A DNA stretch of 64,000 nt, taken from Ketogulonicigenium vulgare WSH-001. GTDB taxonomy: Bacteria; Pseudomonadota; Alphaproteobacteria; Rhodobacterales; Rhodobacteraceae. Numbering within the stretch: the first letter of the stretch is position 1; each line of letters opens with the position of its first letter. This document shows, piece by piece, positions 11,242-20,480 of the stretch. Under the pieces are notes generated by a model that worked only from the letters and a program-made list of their open reading frames with translations, was not told where the DNA came from and searched no databases. The stretch covers positions 1,924,501-1,988,500 of the forward strand of contig NC_017384.1 of the NCBI RefSeq assembly GCF_000223375.1, given 5' to 3'. Made by a program: the position numbers and the translations under genes.

Positions 11242-11646
11242 CTAACGCAGCAGGCGCCCGACCTCTGATCCGGCGCTGATTTCAGCGCGACCAAGGGCGC
11301 AATAGGTTTCGGGCTGGTCAGGAATCGCGCCCCGCTCGCGCAAACGGCTGCGCGCAACCTCCTCAAGCCGGGTTTTTTCTGTGCGATCATCGACGAAAGC
11401 GTCAATCTCGGCATTGGAGTAGCCAAGGCTGCGCGCGGTGGATTTGATTCCATTCAAAAAGCCGATGCCGCGCAGCAGGCGGATATTGAGCGCACCGCAC
11501 ACCCGGTCGATTTCATAGACCATCGCCGCAACGACCAGCGGCTCGGTCACCTGCGGCACTTGCCCCAGTGGCGGGCGATTCTGTGCCATGGCGGGCAGCG
11601 AAAGGCTGGTCGCAAAAATGGTGATCGCAGCTAGAATATGACGCAT
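11242..11646 (-). CDS. DUF5333 family secreted protein in the nuo cluster
   Basis: 134 residues with an N-terminal signal peptide (about residues 1-21, ending in PAMA before QNRPP), so probably periplasmic. I recognise it as DUF5333, a family found inside nuo clusters of Rhodobacteraceae; its function is unknown. Two cysteines (in DRVCGAL and ETYCALG) remain after cleavage and could form a disulfide. It lies between nuoF and nuoG. The Shine-Dalgarno (GGGGG, 6 bases before the ATG) is buried in a stem-loop at 11650-11683, reported separately. A role in assembly or regulation of complex I is inference from position only. Confidence 0.8.
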   Translation of the reverse strand: MRHILAAITIFATSLSLPAMAQNRPPLGQVPQVTEPLVVAAMVYEIDRVCGALNIRLLRGIGFLNGIKSTARSLGYSNAEIDAFVDDRTEKTRLEEVARSRLRERGAIPDQPETYCALGRAEISAGSEVGRLLR

Positions 11647-11649
11647 GAT

Positions 11650-11683
11650 CGCCCCCGGTTTTTATAGGGTCAAACTGGGGGCG
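11650..11683 (-). promoter_or_regulatory. Stem-loop covering the ribosome-binding site of the DUF5333 gene
   Basis: Arms CGCCCCCGGTTT (11650-11661) and AAACTGGGGGCG (11672-11683) can pair over 11 of 12 positions with a 10-base loop. In the minus-strand mRNA the GGGGGCG arm contains the Shine-Dalgarno of the DUF5333 gene, with the ATG three bases beyond. Pairing would lower translation initiation of that gene, or act as an intercistronic processing or stability element after nuoF. There is no T-run, so it is not a classical terminator. Confidence 0.5.
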
Positions 11684-11721
11684 CGGGCGCTGTCATGCAA
11701 TAGCAGCGGGCGAAATCCACA

Positions 11722-12996
11722 CTATTCGGCGGCAATCCGACCTTGATGCAGGCGGGCTTCGATCTCGGGGCGGAAATGGCGGACGAGGCCCTGGATCGGC
11801 CAGGCCGCCGCATCGCCCAACGCGCAGATCGTGTGGCCCTCGACCTGTTTGGTGACTTCGATCAGCATGTCGATCTCGGCAGGATCGGCGGTGCCTGCGA
11901 CCAGACGTTCCATCACGCGCATCATCCAGCCGGTCCCTTCGCGGCAGGGCGTGCACTGACCGCAGCTTTCATGTTTGTAGAATTTCGACAGCCGCCAGAT
12001 CGCTTTCACGATATCGACCGACTGATCCATGACGATCACGGCCGCCGTGCCCAGACCCGACTGCTGCGCGCGCAGCCAGTCGAAATCCATGATCGCCTCG
12101 CCCATCACCGATGCGGGCAGAACCGGCACCGACGAGCCGCCCGGGATCACGCCTTTCAGATTGTCCCAACCGCCGCGAATGCCGCCGCAATGGCGGTCGA
12201 TCAATTCGCGGAACGGGATCGACATTTCTTCCTCGACGATACAGGGGCGGTTCACATGGCCCGAGATCGCGAACAGTTTCGTCCCCGCATTATTCGGGCG
12301 GCCAAAGCCACTGAACCAACTGGCACCGCGCCGCAAAATGGTCGGCGCAACAGCAATCGATTCGACGTTGTTCACCGTGGTCGGACAACCATAAAGCCCC
12401 GCGCCTGCCGGAAACGGTGGCTTCATACGCGGCATGCCCTTTTTACCCTCAAGGCTTTCCAGCAGCGCGGTTTCCTCGCCGCAGATATAGGCGCCGGCGC
12501 CGTGATGCAGATAAAGATCGAAATCCCAGCCCGATCCGGCAGCATTCGCGCCCAGCAGCCCCGCATCATAGCAGGCGTCAATCGCGGCCTGCAGGGCCTC
12601 GCGCTCGCGGATATATTCGCCGCGGATATAGATATAGCAGGCATGGGCGTTGATCGCGAAACTGGCCACCAGGCACCCTTCGATCAGGGCAAAGGGCTCG
12701 TGACGCAGAATTTCGCGGTCTTTGCAGGTGCCGGGCTCGGATTCATCGGCGTTCACCACCAGATAGGCGGGGCGATCGCTGTCCTTGGGCATAAAGCTCC
12801 ATTTCAGGCCGGTCGAGAACCCCGCCCCGCCCCGGCCCCGCAGGCCCGAGGCTTTCATCTCGTTCACGATCCAGTCGCGCCCCTTGGCGATGATCCCGGC
12901 AGTGCCGTCGAAATGGCCGCGCATCTGCGCCCCGGCCAGACTACGGTCGTGCTGGCCGTAGATATTCGTAAAGATCCGATCTTGATCGCTTAGCAT
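11722..12996 (-). CDS. nuoF: NADH-quinone oxidoreductase subunit F (NADH-binding)
   Basis: Flavoprotein subunit of complex I that binds NADH and FMN and carries [4Fe-4S] cluster N3. 424 residues. The nucleotide-binding loop [13 protein letters not shown], the FMN site [14 protein letters not shown] and the N3 ligand motif [16 protein letters not shown] are all visible. It starts 3 bases after the small DUF5337 gene. Confidence 0.97.
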   Translation of the reverse strand: MLSDQDRIFTNIYGQHDRSLAGAQMRGHFDGTAGIIAKGRDWIVNEMKASGLRGRGGAGFSTGLKWSFMPKDSDRPAYLVVNADESEPGTCKDREILRHEPFALIEGCLVASFAINAHACYIYIRGEYIREREALQAAIDACYDAGLLGANAAGSGWDFDLYLHHGAGAYICGEETALLESLEGKKGMPRMKPPFPAGAGLYGCPTTVNNVESIAVAPTILRRGASWFSGFGRPNNAGTKLFAISGHVNRPCIVEEEMSIPFRELIDRHCGGIRGGWDNLKGVIPGGSSVPVLPASVMGEAIMDFDWLRAQQSGLGTAAVIVMDQSVDIVKAIWRLSKFYKHESCGQCTPCREGTGWMMRVMERLVAGTADPAEIDMLIEVTKQVEGHTICALGDAAAWPIQGLVRHFRPEIEARLHQGRIAAE

Positions 12997-12999
12997 ATT

Positions 13000-13230
13000 C
13001 TAGCCCTTGCTATCATCCCGCCGGGCGCGCCAGAGCTGAAACGCCCCCCACAGCACCCATCCAAAACCCGCCAGTGCAATCAGATCCAGCAGCGCGCGCA
13101 CCCGATTTGTCAGGCCCATCGCGCCGCCAATCCATGTGGCGGCAATCCAGTAAACACCAACGATTACAATACCGATGGCAAGGCGACGGCCCTGCGCGGC
13201 GACACGTTGGTCTTTGTCACTGTCGTTCAT
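13000..13230 (-). CDS. DUF5337 family small membrane protein
   Basis: 76 residues with two predicted transmembrane segments (about 17-37 and 47-65) and a charged C-terminus. I recognise the family as DUF5337, a small protein found between nuoE and nuoF in Rhodobacteraceae; function unknown. The ATG overlaps the nuoE stop (ATGA) and nuoF begins 3 bases after its stop, so expression must be tied to complex I. It may be a lineage-specific accessory subunit or assembly factor; that is inference. Confidence 0.78.
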   Translation of the reverse strand: MNDSDKDQRVAAQGRRLAIGIVIVGVYWIAATWIGGAMGLTNRVRALLDLIALAGFGWVLWGAFQLWRARRDDSKG

Positions 13231-13943
13231 AAAGTCGTCTCGCCCCTTGGGTGGCGCAGAGGCACTTCAGTGCCGTCAATGCGCTTGATCGTGTCGTTGA
13301 TGGTGGTGGCCAGCGTCAAACTGGCATTAAGCGCCTGTTTGTCGCCGGGGGTGTTTTGCAGCACCGTTGCGCCGCCCAAAGGCTCGGCGCTAAAGCGGCC
13401 GTTTTGGGGGCCGGGCTGTGGAACGTCGCCCGCGCGCAGCGCGTCGATCAGATCGGACAGGCCTTCGGCGGTCAGATCCTCGTAATAATCCTTGCCGATC
13501 TGGGCCATGGGCGCGTTGGTGCAGGCGCCAAGGCATTCGACCTCTTCCCACGACAGCTTGCCATCATCTGACAGGCTATGTGGCTGGGCGGCGATCTTTT
13601 GGCGGCAGACGCTGACCAGATCCTCGGCCCCGCACAGCATACAGGACAGCGTCCCGCAGATCTGCAGATGCGCGACCGCGCCGACGGGCTGCAACTGGAA
13701 CATGAAATAGAATGTCGCCACTTCCAGCGCGCGGATAAAGGGCATCTCGAGCATGTTTGCCACATGCTCGATCGCGGCGCGCGTCAGCCAGCCTTCTTGT
13801 TCCTGCGCCCGCCATAGCAGCGGAATGATCGCACTGGCCTGACGGCCAGCAGGATATTTCGCGATTTGTAGCTGTGCCCAAGCCGCATTGGCGGCGGTAA
13901 AGGCAAAGCTGGCGGGCTGGTCGGGGTGAAGTCGGCGTAGCAT
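13227..13943 (-). CDS. nuoE: NADH-quinone oxidoreductase subunit E
   Basis: [2Fe-2S] subunit (cluster N1a) of the NADH-input module. 238 residues, longer than the E. coli protein but in the usual range for alphaproteobacteria because of a C-terminal extension. The cluster ligands lie in [14 protein letters not shown] and in [10 protein letters not shown]. It overlaps the DUF5337 gene by 4 bases. Confidence 0.96.
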   Translation of the reverse strand: MLRRLHPDQPASFAFTAANAAWAQLQIAKYPAGRQASAIIPLLWRAQEQEGWLTRAAIEHVANMLEMPFIRALEVATFYFMFQLQPVGAVAHLQICGTLSCMLCGAEDLVSVCRQKIAAQPHSLSDDGKLSWEEVECLGACTNAPMAQIGKDYYEDLTAEGLSDLIDALRAGDVPQPGPQNGRFSAEPLGGATVLQNTPGDKQALNASLTLATTINDTIKRIDGTEVPLRHPRGETTL

Positions 13944-13975
13944 CTGCCCTCTCCGGGGGGTGGCGCGGCCCTAAA

Positions 13976-14335
13976 TCAGGCGCAGCGCGGTGAAATGACC
14001 CGAACGCTGCCATCCGATGTCACTTCGGCACGACCCGAAGCGGCAAGTTGGGGGGCAAGGTCCATCAATTCCTGTTGGGTCAGATTGGCACGCAGCAGCA
14101 CAGAGGCCACATTGTTCTGACGCAGCAGGCATCCTTCGGATTCGATCGACGCCACCAGACGATCTGCCGGCGGCAGGTTCGAGGCGGGCGGCGTTTGCGG
14201 GGCGGGCGCGACGGGCGCGGCCGTGCCGGCTGGCCCTTGCGCGCGCGTCATCGACGGGAACATATCGGCCGTACAGCCTGCAAGCGCGGCGCCCACAACC
14301 AGCAGAGCCAAGGGTTTCACAAATCTGATCACCAT
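13976..14335 (-). CDS. Small lipoprotein between nuoE and nuoD
   Basis: Unrecognised 119-residue protein. From the ATG at 14335 it has a short positive N-terminus, a hydrophobic segment and a lipobox ALAGC, with the lipidated Cys at about residue 21, then a Pro/Ala-rich linker and a C-terminal domain of about 65 residues with two further cysteines. A GTG at 14356 and an ATG at 14344 are in frame, but the AAAAGG before the 14335 ATG favours that start. Placement in the nuo cluster is its only functional clue. In Rhodobacter capsulatus the nuo locus also carries several unidentified reading frames. Confidence 0.72.
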   Translation of the reverse strand: MVIRFVKPLALLVVGAALAGCTADMFPSMTRAQGPAGTAAPVAPAPQTPPASNLPPADRLVASIESEGCLLRQNNVASVLLRANLTQQELMDLAPQLAASGRAEVTSDGSVRVISPRCA

Positions 14336-14371
14336 GTTGCGCATCCTTTTCTTCACATCACTGGGACCAGA

Positions 14372-15586
14372 CTAGCGGTCAACTTCGCCAAATACGATAT
14401 CAAGCGTGGCGATAATGGCCGTCACATCGGCAAGAAGATGCCCTTTTGTCATGTGATCCATGGCCTGCAGATGCGCAAAGCCCGGCGCGCGCAGCTTTGC
14501 GCGGTAAGGTTTGTTGCTGCCATCGCTGACCAGATAGACGCCGAACTCGCCCTTTGGCGCCTCGACGGCGGCGTAAACCTCGCCCGCGGGCAGGTGGAAG
14601 CCCTCGGAATAGAGTTTGAAATGATGGATCAGCGCCTCCATCGATGTCTTCATCTCGGCGCGTTTGGGCGGCGCTAGCTTGCCATATGCCATCACCTCGC
14701 CGGGGCAGTTGCGCAGCTTTTCGCAGGCTTGGCGGATGATCTTGGTCGATTCGTGCATTTCCGCGACACGGCACAGAAAGCGATCATAGCAATCGCCCTT
14801 GGTGCCGACGGGAATGTCGAATTCAAATTCGTCATAACATTCATAGGGCTGCGCGCGGCGCAGATCCCATTCCAGCCCCGATCCGCGCACCATGACGCCG
14901 GAAAAGCCCATGGCGATGGCCTCGTCCGCGCTGATATTGCCGATATCGACCAGCCGCTGTTTAAAGATGCGGCTTTCCACCAGCAGACCCGACAGCTCAT
15001 CCAGGAACTGCGGGAAACCGATCGCCCAAGCGTCGATATCCGCGATCAGATCGGGCGGCAGATCCTGATGCACGCCGCCGGGGCGGAAATAGGCGGCATG
15101 CAGGCGCGCGCCGCAGGCCCGTTCATAGAACAGCATCAGCTTTTCGCGTTCCTCGAACCCCCACAGCGGTGGGGTCAAGGCGCCCACATCCATCGCGCCG
15201 GTTGTCACGTTCATCAGATGGTTCAACACGCGGCCAATCTCGCAAAACAGCACGCGGATCAGACTGGCGCGGCGCGGCACCTCGATCCCGGCGAGCCGTT
15301 CAATCGCAAGGCACCAGGCATGTTCCTGGTTCATCGGCGCCACATAATCGAGGCGGTCGAGGTACGGCAGGTTCTGCAGATAAGTGCGGCTTTCCATCAG
15401 CTTTTCGGTGCCGCGATGCAGCAGGCCGACATGAGGGTCGCAGCGCTCGACAATCTCGCCATCCAGCTCCAACACCAGACGCAGCACACCATGGGCCGCA
15501 GGGTGCTGCGGGCCAAAGTTGATGTTGAAATTGCGCACTTTTTCCAGATCGTCGGATGCGCTTTTGGCGATCACCTCGATGCTCAT
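14372..15586 (-). CDS. nuoD: NADH-quinone oxidoreductase subunit D
   Basis: 49-kDa-type subunit of complex I that forms the quinone-binding pocket with NuoB. 404 residues from the ATG that overlaps the nuoC stop as ATGA; an earlier in-frame start 57 bases upstream is less likely. [16 protein letters not shown] near the N-terminus and [13 protein letters not shown] are family signatures. The C-terminus DIVFGEVDR is the conserved ending. Confidence 0.97.
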   Translation of the reverse strand: MSIEVIAKSASDDLEKVRNFNINFGPQHPAAHGVLRLVLELDGEIVERCDPHVGLLHRGTEKLMESRTYLQNLPYLDRLDYVAPMNQEHAWCLAIERLAGIEVPRRASLIRVLFCEIGRVLNHLMNVTTGAMDVGALTPPLWGFEEREKLMLFYERACGARLHAAYFRPGGVHQDLPPDLIADIDAWAIGFPQFLDELSGLLVESRIFKQRLVDIGNISADEAIAMGFSGVMVRGSGLEWDLRRAQPYECYDEFEFDIPVGTKGDCYDRFLCRVAEMHESTKIIRQACEKLRNCPGEVMAYGKLAPPKRAEMKTSMEALIHHFKLYSEGFHLPAGEVYAAVEAPKGEFGVYLVSDGSNKPYRAKLRAPGFAHLQAMDHMTKGHLLADVTAIIATLDIVFGEVDR

Positions 15587-16179
15587 GTCGCATCCCCCTT
15601 GCCCGTCTGATCGCCCGGCAGCGTATTGCCCATCCCCTCCCACGGCGACAGAAAGTCGAACTGGCGATAGGCCTGCACCAATTGCACCGGCGCATGGACG
15701 ACGCGCTTTTCAACCTCGTCATAGAGCACTTCGGTATAGCCGGTGGTCGGGAAATCCTTGCGCAAGGGATGGCCGGAAAAGCCGTAATCCGTCAGCAAGC
15801 GGCGCAGATCGGGGTGGCCGGTAAAGAGGATGCCGAACATGTCGAACACCTCGCGCTCGAACCAATCGGCGGCGGGATAGGCAGGTATCGCCGAGGGCGG
15901 CATTTCCCCATCCGCAACAGCCACCTTCAGGCGCAAACGGTGATTCAGATGCATCGAGAGGAAATGGTAAACCAGATCGAACCGCTTGATCCGCGCGGGA
16001 TAATCGACAGCGGTGATATCGACCAGCGTGCTGAACCTGCATTGCACATCGTCGCGCAGGAACATCAGCAGCGCCGGCAGATCCGTCAAAGTGCTGGTCA
16101 GTGTCAGCTCGCCATAGGCCAGTTGCGCGGTGGGCGCGCCCGGGGCCATGTCACGCAGATAGGTCGCCAGATCCTGCAT
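15583..16179 (-). CDS. nuoC: NADH-quinone oxidoreductase subunit C
   Basis: 30-kDa-type subunit of complex I, here a separate gene rather than fused to nuoD as in E. coli. 198 residues. The signature [23 protein letters not shown] is visible but written here only in part. It begins 5 bases after the nuoB stop and overlaps nuoD by 4. Confidence 0.96.
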   Translation of the reverse strand: MQDLATYLRDMAPGAPTAQLAYGELTLTSTLTDLPALLMFLRDDVQCRFSTLVDITAVDYPARIKRFDLVYHFLSMHLNHRLRLKVAVADGEMPPSAIPAYPAADWFEREVFDMFGILFTGHPDLRRLLTDYGFSGHPLRKDFPTTGYTEVLYDEVEKRVVHAPVQLVQAYRQFDFLSPWEGMGNTLPGDQTGKGDAT

Positions 16180-16184
16180 AGTCC

Positions 16185-16751
16185 CTACCTGACAATCGTG
16201 CCGGTGCGGCGGATTTTGCGTTGCAGTTGCATAATGCCATAGAGCAGCGCCTCGGCCGTGGGTGGGCAGCCGGGGACATAGACATCGACGGGCACAATCC
16301 GGTCGCAGCCGCGCACCACCGAATAGCTGTAATGATAATAGCCGCCGCCATTCGCGCAGGACCCCATGCTGATGACATAGCGCGGCTCGGGCATCTGGTC
16401 GTAGACCTTGCGCAAAGCCGGGGCCATTTTATTCGTCAGCGTGCCTGCAACGATCATCAGATCGGCCTGACGGGGACTTGCGCGCGGGGCGGTGCCAAAG
16501 CGTTCCAGATCATAGCGCGGCATGGAAAGCTGCATCATTTCAACAGCGCAGCAGGCAAGGCCAAAGGTCATCCAGTGCAAACTGCCAGTGCGTGCCCAGT
16601 TGATGATATCCGCGGTCGAGGTGACAAGGAAACCCTTGTCCTGCACGGCGCGCCCCAGCACCAGCGCGGCATGATCCGCATCGGCGCCAGCGCTATTGCG
16701 CCCGGTCTGCACACTGCCCTGCGCCCCGGTCGATAGCTGGTTCAGTTCCAT
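16185..16751 (-). CDS. nuoB: NADH-quinone oxidoreductase subunit B
   Basis: Carries the terminal [4Fe-4S] cluster N2 that reduces quinone. 188 residues. The adjacent cysteines 67 and 68 in GLACCAVEM, with the later GSCANGGG and [11 protein letters not shown] cysteines, supply the cluster ligands. The start at 16751 overlaps the nuoA end by 10 bases and gives the family-typical length; a longer open frame upstream is not credible. Confidence 0.97.
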   Translation of the reverse strand: MELNQLSTGAQGSVQTGRNSAGADADHAALVLGRAVQDKGFLVTSTADIINWARTGSLHWMTFGLACCAVEMMQLSMPRYDLERFGTAPRASPRQADLMIVAGTLTNKMAPALRKVYDQMPEPRYVISMGSCANGGGYYHYSYSVVRGCDRIVPVDVYVPGCPPTAEALLYGIMQLQRKIRRTGTIVR

Positions 16752-17107
16752 TCCAATGCCCCCTTGCGCCATTCGTAAACGAAGCCGATGGTCAGCACGG
16801 CCAAAAAGACCATCATCGACCAGAAGGACACCATGCTCATCCCCGCAAAGGACACCGCCCATGGGAACAGGAAGGCGACCTCAAGGTCGAAAATGATGAA
16901 CAGGATCGAGACCAGATAAAAGCGCACGTCGAACTTCATGCGCGCATCGTCAAAGGCATTGAACCCACATTCGTAGGCCGAGACCTTTTCAGGGTCGGGG
17001 TTACGCACGGCGACCACGACGGCCGCCAGGATCAAGATGATCCCCAGCACGGTGGCCAATCCCAAAAAGATCAGGATGGGCAGGTAATCTTGCAGCAATT
17101 GTCCCAC
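16742..17107 (-). CDS. nuoA: NADH-quinone oxidoreductase subunit A
   Basis: First gene of the nuo operon; small membrane subunit A at the junction of the two arms. 121 residues, three transmembrane helices, with the conserved loop [20 protein letters not shown] and the ECG cysteine that is accessible in the deactive enzyme of studied complexes. The ATG is preceded by GGAGG. A promoter candidate lies 55-80 bases upstream. Confidence 0.96.
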   Translation of the reverse strand: MGQLLQDYLPILIFLGLATVLGIILILAAVVVAVRNPDPEKVSAYECGFNAFDDARMKFDVRFYLVSILFIIFDLEVAFLFPWAVSFAGMSMVSFWSMMVFLAVLTIGFVYEWRKGALEWN

Positions 17108-17160
17108 GACGTGCCTCCTTCTGGGTGCGAGCGATGGGTATTTTGCGACTGCAATCGCGA

Positions 17161-17189
17161 CTTATTGTCTCACCTTATAGAGGGTTCAA
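17161..17189 (-). promoter_or_regulatory. Candidate sigma-70-type promoter of the nuo operon
   Basis: On the minus strand TTGAAC (17189-17184) is followed after exactly 17 bases by AATAAG (17166-17161). The first hexamer matches the -35 consensus at 5 of 6 positions and the second matches the -10 consensus at 4 of 6. This is the only upstream space before gph, which is transcribed in the same direction and ends at 17210, so a promoter for the 17-gene nuo run is expected here. Confidence 0.45.
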
Positions 17190-17209
17190 ACGCAGGGTCA
17201 ACCAAGCCT

Positions 17210-17869
17210 CTACAAGTTTAACCGATCAATCACTTGGGTCAGTTCAACATAGCTTGAAATGGTGGCATCGGGCGCAAGATCTGCAACGATTTTAGCCCCC
17301 GGACCAAATGTCACCAGTACGGAGGGCACCCCCGCAGCCCGCGCGGTTTTAAAGTCGGTGATCGTATCACCCACAAGGCAGCCGCGTGACAAATCCGCAC
17401 CAAGGCGGCGAATCGCCTCGAACAGCGGGGCGGGGTCGGGTTTTTTGACCGGCAGCGTATCGGCCCCGACCAGCGATCCGAACAGATCGCGCACACCCAG
17501 CCGGCGCAGCAACTCGTCCGCAGGCGCGGCGGGCTTGTTGGTGCAGATACCGACGGCGTAACCCGCGCTGCGCAGCCCCTCGATCGCATCCGCAACGCCC
17601 GGATAAAGAACCGTATGGCTGCTCAGCGCCCCCCAATAGGCCTTGATGAACAGCGGATAGTGGATGGATTTCACCGGCACATCTTTGCGCCCTGCCCGCT
17701 GGAAACCCAGATTCATCAAGGCCATACCGCCACCAAAGGCCGTGCCCGCATCATCCGGGCCAAGGCTGCCCGCAATCCCGATCCCCTCCAGCGCGGCATT
17801 CCCAGCGTTGATCATATCAAGACTGGTATCGGCCAGCGTCCCATCAAGGTCGAAAATCACACTGCGCAT
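17210..17869 (-). CDS. gph: HAD-family phosphoglycolate phosphatase
   Basis: 219-residue haloacid-dehalogenase phosphatase; the likely substrate is 2-phosphoglycolate. Motif I is FDLDGTLADTS near the N-terminus, motif II is ICTNKP, the motif III lysine lies in VKKPDPAPLFEA, and motif IV is VGDTITDFKTA. The ATG at 17869 has GGAG six bases upstream; a GTG three bases earlier is possible. It is divergent from glmU and upstream of nuo in the same direction. Substrate specificity within the HAD family cannot be settled by sequence alone. Confidence 0.85.
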   Translation of the reverse strand: MRSVIFDLDGTLADTSLDMINAGNAALEGIGIAGSLGPDDAGTAFGGGMALMNLGFQRAGRKDVPVKSIHYPLFIKAYWGALSSHTVLYPGVADAIEGLRSAGYAVGICTNKPAAPADELLRRLGVRDLFGSLVGADTLPVKKPDPAPLFEAIRRLGADLSRGCLVGDTITDFKTARAAGVPSVLVTFGPGAKIVADLAPDATISSYVELTQVIDRLNL

Positions 17870-17988
17870 CACGGGCTCCTGTTTTCAGTGGGCCCAGTTT
17901 AGCCGCCCCAGCGGTAATGGAAAGTTGCGCCTTGTGATTGCGCCTTGCCGCGCTAAAAGCAGGGGATTCTCAGGCTTAGGAGGCCCCC

Positions 17989-19332
17989 ATGCCCAGCAAT
18001 TTCGTCATTCTGGCCGCCGGCAAAGGCACGCGCATGGAATCGGACCTGCCTAAAGTCCTGCATGAGGTCGGCGGCGCCCCCCTGATCGCCCATGCCTTGC
18101 GCCTGGCAGACAGCCTGCTGCCTGATCGCGTCATCGTCGTCACCGGATATGAGGGCGCGGCCGTCGCCAAATCCGCGGCCCACTGGAACCCCGAGGCGAT
18201 CATTGTCGAGCAGGCCGAGCAGCTTGGCACCGGCCACGCCGCGCAAATGGCGATGCCCGCGCTGACAGGGACCAGCGGCGATGTCTTTGTGACCTTTGGC
18301 GACACGCCCTTCATCCGCACCGCGACGCTAGAAGCCATGCAAGACGCGCGAAAGACGCGCGATCTGGTGGTGCTGGGGTTCGAGGCCGCAGACCCCGACG
18401 CCCGTTACGGTCGCCTTGTCATGGACGGCGAGGATCTGCAGGCGATTGTCGAATATAAGGACGCGGATGCCGCCACCCGCGCCATCCGCCTGTGCAATTC
18501 CGGCGTGATCTGCACCAGCGCGCAACGTCTGCCCGCGCTGCTGGCGCAGCTCAAGAACGAGAATGCAGCGGCTGAATATTATCTGACCGATATCGTGGCC
18601 ATCGCCCGTGCTGCGGGTCTATCCGCGGGTGTCGTCACCTGCCCCGAGGAAGAGACCCTTGGCATCAACACCCGCACCGAGCTTGCCCGCGCCGAAGTGA
18701 TCTTTCAGGCCCGCGCCCGCCGCGATGCGCTGGAAGACGGCGTGCAGTTGGTCTCGCCCGATACTGTGCATTTCGCCTTTGACACGCTGCTGGGCCGTGA
18801 TGCTGTGGTTGAGCCCTATGTGGTCTTTGCCACCGGCGTGACCGTTGAATCAGGCGCGCGCATTCGGTCCTTTTCGCATCTTGAGGGGGCCCATGTCTCG
18901 CGCGGGGCGGTTGTCGGCCCCTATGCCCGCCTGCGCCCGGGCGCAGAGCTGGCCGAACACGCCCATGTCGGCAATTTCGTCGAGGTCAAGAACGCCACCA
19001 TCGGCGAGGGCACCAAGGCGAGCCACCTGTCCTACATCGGGGATGCCGATGTCGGCGCAGGCACCAATATCGGTGCGGGCACCATCACCGTGAATTACGA
19101 CGGCGTGTTCAAACATCGCACCACAATCGGTGATCGTGCCTTTATCGGGTCGAATTCGACCCTGATCGCGCCGATCACCATCGGAAACGAAGGGTTTACA
19201 GCGGCAGGGTCGGTGATCACCGATGATGTCGCGCCCGGCGCGCTGGCCATCGGCCGCGCCCGCCAAGTTGAAAAGCCGGGCCTTGCCCGCGCATTGATGG
19301 CCCGCCTGCGCGCCAAGAAAGACAAGACATGA
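17989..19332 (+). CDS. glmU: Bifunctional UDP-N-acetylglucosamine pyrophosphorylase / glucosamine-1-phosphate N-acetyltransferase
   Basis: Makes UDP-GlcNAc for peptidoglycan and lipopolysaccharide. 447 residues. The N-terminal uridylyltransferase domain opens with LAAGKGTRM (8-16), and the C-terminal half is a left-handed beta-helix acetyltransferase with hexapeptide repeats (for example IGAGTITVNYDG and FIGSNSTLIAPI). A strong AGGAGG lies seven bases before the ATG. Its stop overlaps the start of the next gene (ATGA). Confidence 0.96.
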   Translation: MPSNFVILAAGKGTRMESDLPKVLHEVGGAPLIAHALRLADSLLPDRVIVVTGYEGAAVAKSAAHWNPEAIIVEQAEQLGTGHAAQMAMPALTGTSGDVFVTFGDTPFIRTATLEAMQDARKTRDLVVLGFEAADPDARYGRLVMDGEDLQAIVEYKDADAATRAIRLCNSGVICTSAQRLPALLAQLKNENAAAEYYLTDIVAIARAAGLSAGVVTCPEEETLGINTRTELARAEVIFQARARRDALEDGVQLVSPDTVHFAFDTLLGRDAVVEPYVVFATGVTVESGARIRSFSHLEGAHVSRGAVVGPYARLRPGAELAEHAHVGNFVEVKNATIGEGTKASHLSYIGDADVGAGTNIGAGTITVNYDGVFKHRTTIGDRAFIGSNSTLIAPITIGNEGFTAAGSVITDDVAPGALAIGRARQVEKPGLARALMARLRAKKDKT

Positions 19333-20039
19333 GCCTGCCTGATGACCTGCAATGCCGCCTTGTGACGCTGGAGGAAGAACTCCGCGTCGAGGGCTGGGAC
19401 CCGACCCCCGCCGAGATGATCGACTGGCTGGCGCGCGAGCTGCGCCCCGCAAACGAGCTGCCCGCGCGCCTTGAACTGGCTGCACGCCTATGGGCCTTTG
19501 GCACGCAAGACGCGCGCATTCTGGCGGCAAAGCTGCTGACACAGGCCCGTATGCGTCCCGATGATGCCATCTGGGCGGCGCTGACCGGCTGGATCGCGGA
19601 ACTTGGCGCCGGGGCCGAGGAATGGGCGCTGATCGAATCGGTTTCCCGGGCGCTGGATCGCAGGATCGAGGCTGCGCCGGAACGCTTGGCCGAGATCACC
19701 CCTTGGGTTTCACATGAAAATGCTGCGCTGCGCGCGGCTTTCGCATTGGTGGCGCGTCCGAACCTGCGCCTGAAAATGCCCAAAGCGGCGGATCTTGCGC
19801 GCCGTGATGAATTGCTGGTGTTGCTGGCACCGCTGGCAGCGGATCGCGATCAGATGGTGCAGCGCGCGCTGGCCAGCGCCTTGCGCGATTTGGCGAAACA
19901 TGATGCGCCGCGCGCGACCACATTCCTGCTGGCGCATGGCAATGCCATGGTGCCATGGGCGCGGCGCGAATCTATCGGCCGTCTACCCATTGCACTGGAT
20001 GATCGCGGGCGCATCACGGGGGCGCCCGACAATCACTAA
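19329..20039 (+). CDS. AlkD-like HEAT-repeat protein (DNA alkylation repair family, tentative)
   Basis: 236 residues of helical, Trp-, Leu- and Ala-rich sequence with the feel of paired HEAT-like helices, and a C-terminal segment (VQRALASALRDLAKHDAPRA, then VPWARRESIGRL) reminiscent of AlkD-type DNA alkylation repair proteins. AlkD enzymes remove alkylated bases without flipping them. The catalytic residues cannot be confirmed by eye. It is translationally coupled to glmU by a 4-base overlap, which is an unusual partner for a DNA repair gene. A structural HEAT protein with another role is possible. Confidence 0.55.
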   Translation: MSLPDDLQCRLVTLEEELRVEGWDPTPAEMIDWLARELRPANELPARLELAARLWAFGTQDARILAAKLLTQARMRPDDAIWAALTGWIAELGAGAEEWALIESVSRALDRRIEAAPERLAEITPWVSHENAALRAAFALVARPNLRLKMPKAADLARRDELLVLLAPLAADRDQMVQRALASALRDLAKHDAPRATTFLLAHGNAMVPWARRESIGRLPIALDDRGRITGAPDNH

Positions 20040-20042
20040 GGT

Positions 20043-20255
20043 TTAGCGCTTTTTCTTGCCCTTGCCGCCGCCGTTCGCCGCACGCGCTGCGGCGGCAGCG
20101 GCGAGGATTTCCTCAGCGATTTCTTCGGCTTCTTCGGGATCGAAATCCATCGGAATCTCGACCGTGCCCGCTTCGATAAAGATGCGCACCATACCGCGAT
20201 CGGTCGGCCCGATCTGAATATTAGCTTCGATATCGCGTTCGTTGTTAATGCCCAT
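20043..20255 (-). CDS. DUF6324 family small protein
   Basis: 70-residue soluble protein from the ATG at 20255 (MGINNERD), chosen because AAGGG lies 10 bases upstream and the family starts here. The core reads IQIGPTDRGMVRIFIEAG, followed by an acidic helix and an Ala-rich, Lys-rich tail (GKGKKKR). I recognise it as DUF6324, a small conserved family of this bacterial group; function unknown. It is convergent with the AlkD-like gene, with only 3 bases between the stops. Confidence 0.7.
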   Translation of the reverse strand: MGINNERDIEANIQIGPTDRGMVRIFIEAGTVEIPMDFDPEEAEEIAEEILAAAAAARAANGGGKGKKKR

Positions 20256-20365
20256 GGGATGCATGCCCTTAAGAGTTGATTGCATTCCAGCTAGTCGCAG
20301 CGGCGGCGCAATGCAAGCACCCCTGCTTCCCGTAACGTTCACCCGCCAAATGCGCCGCTAGGCAC

Positions 20366-20394
20366 TTGCAATCCGCGAAATCGGGCGTTAATTG
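20366..20394 (+). promoter_or_regulatory. Candidate promoter of tRNA-His
   Basis: TTGCAA (20366-20371), 17-base spacer, TAATTG (20389-20394), giving a start point a few bases before the mature tRNA 5' end at 20404. The -10 match is weak; position is the main support. Confidence 0.35.
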
Positions 20395-20403
20395 ACCCTC
20401 AGT

Positions 20404-20480
20404 GCCGCCTTAGCTCAGTTGGTTAGAGCACCAGATTGTGGATCTGGGGGTCCCCCGTTCGAGCCGGGGAGGTGGTACCA
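20404..20480 (+). tRNA. tRNA-His (GUG), without G-1
   Basis: 77 bases with CCA encoded. The cloverleaf is acceptor GCCGCCT/AGGTGGT, D-arm GCTC/GAGC, anticodon stem CCAGA/TCTGG with loop TTGTGGA giving anticodon GTG, and a standard T-arm. The base before G1 is T, not G; position 72 is T (a G1-U72 pair) and the discriminator is A73. This is the unusual alphaproteobacterial tRNA-His type that lacks the extra G at -1, which HisRS needs in most bacteria. Confidence 0.95.
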
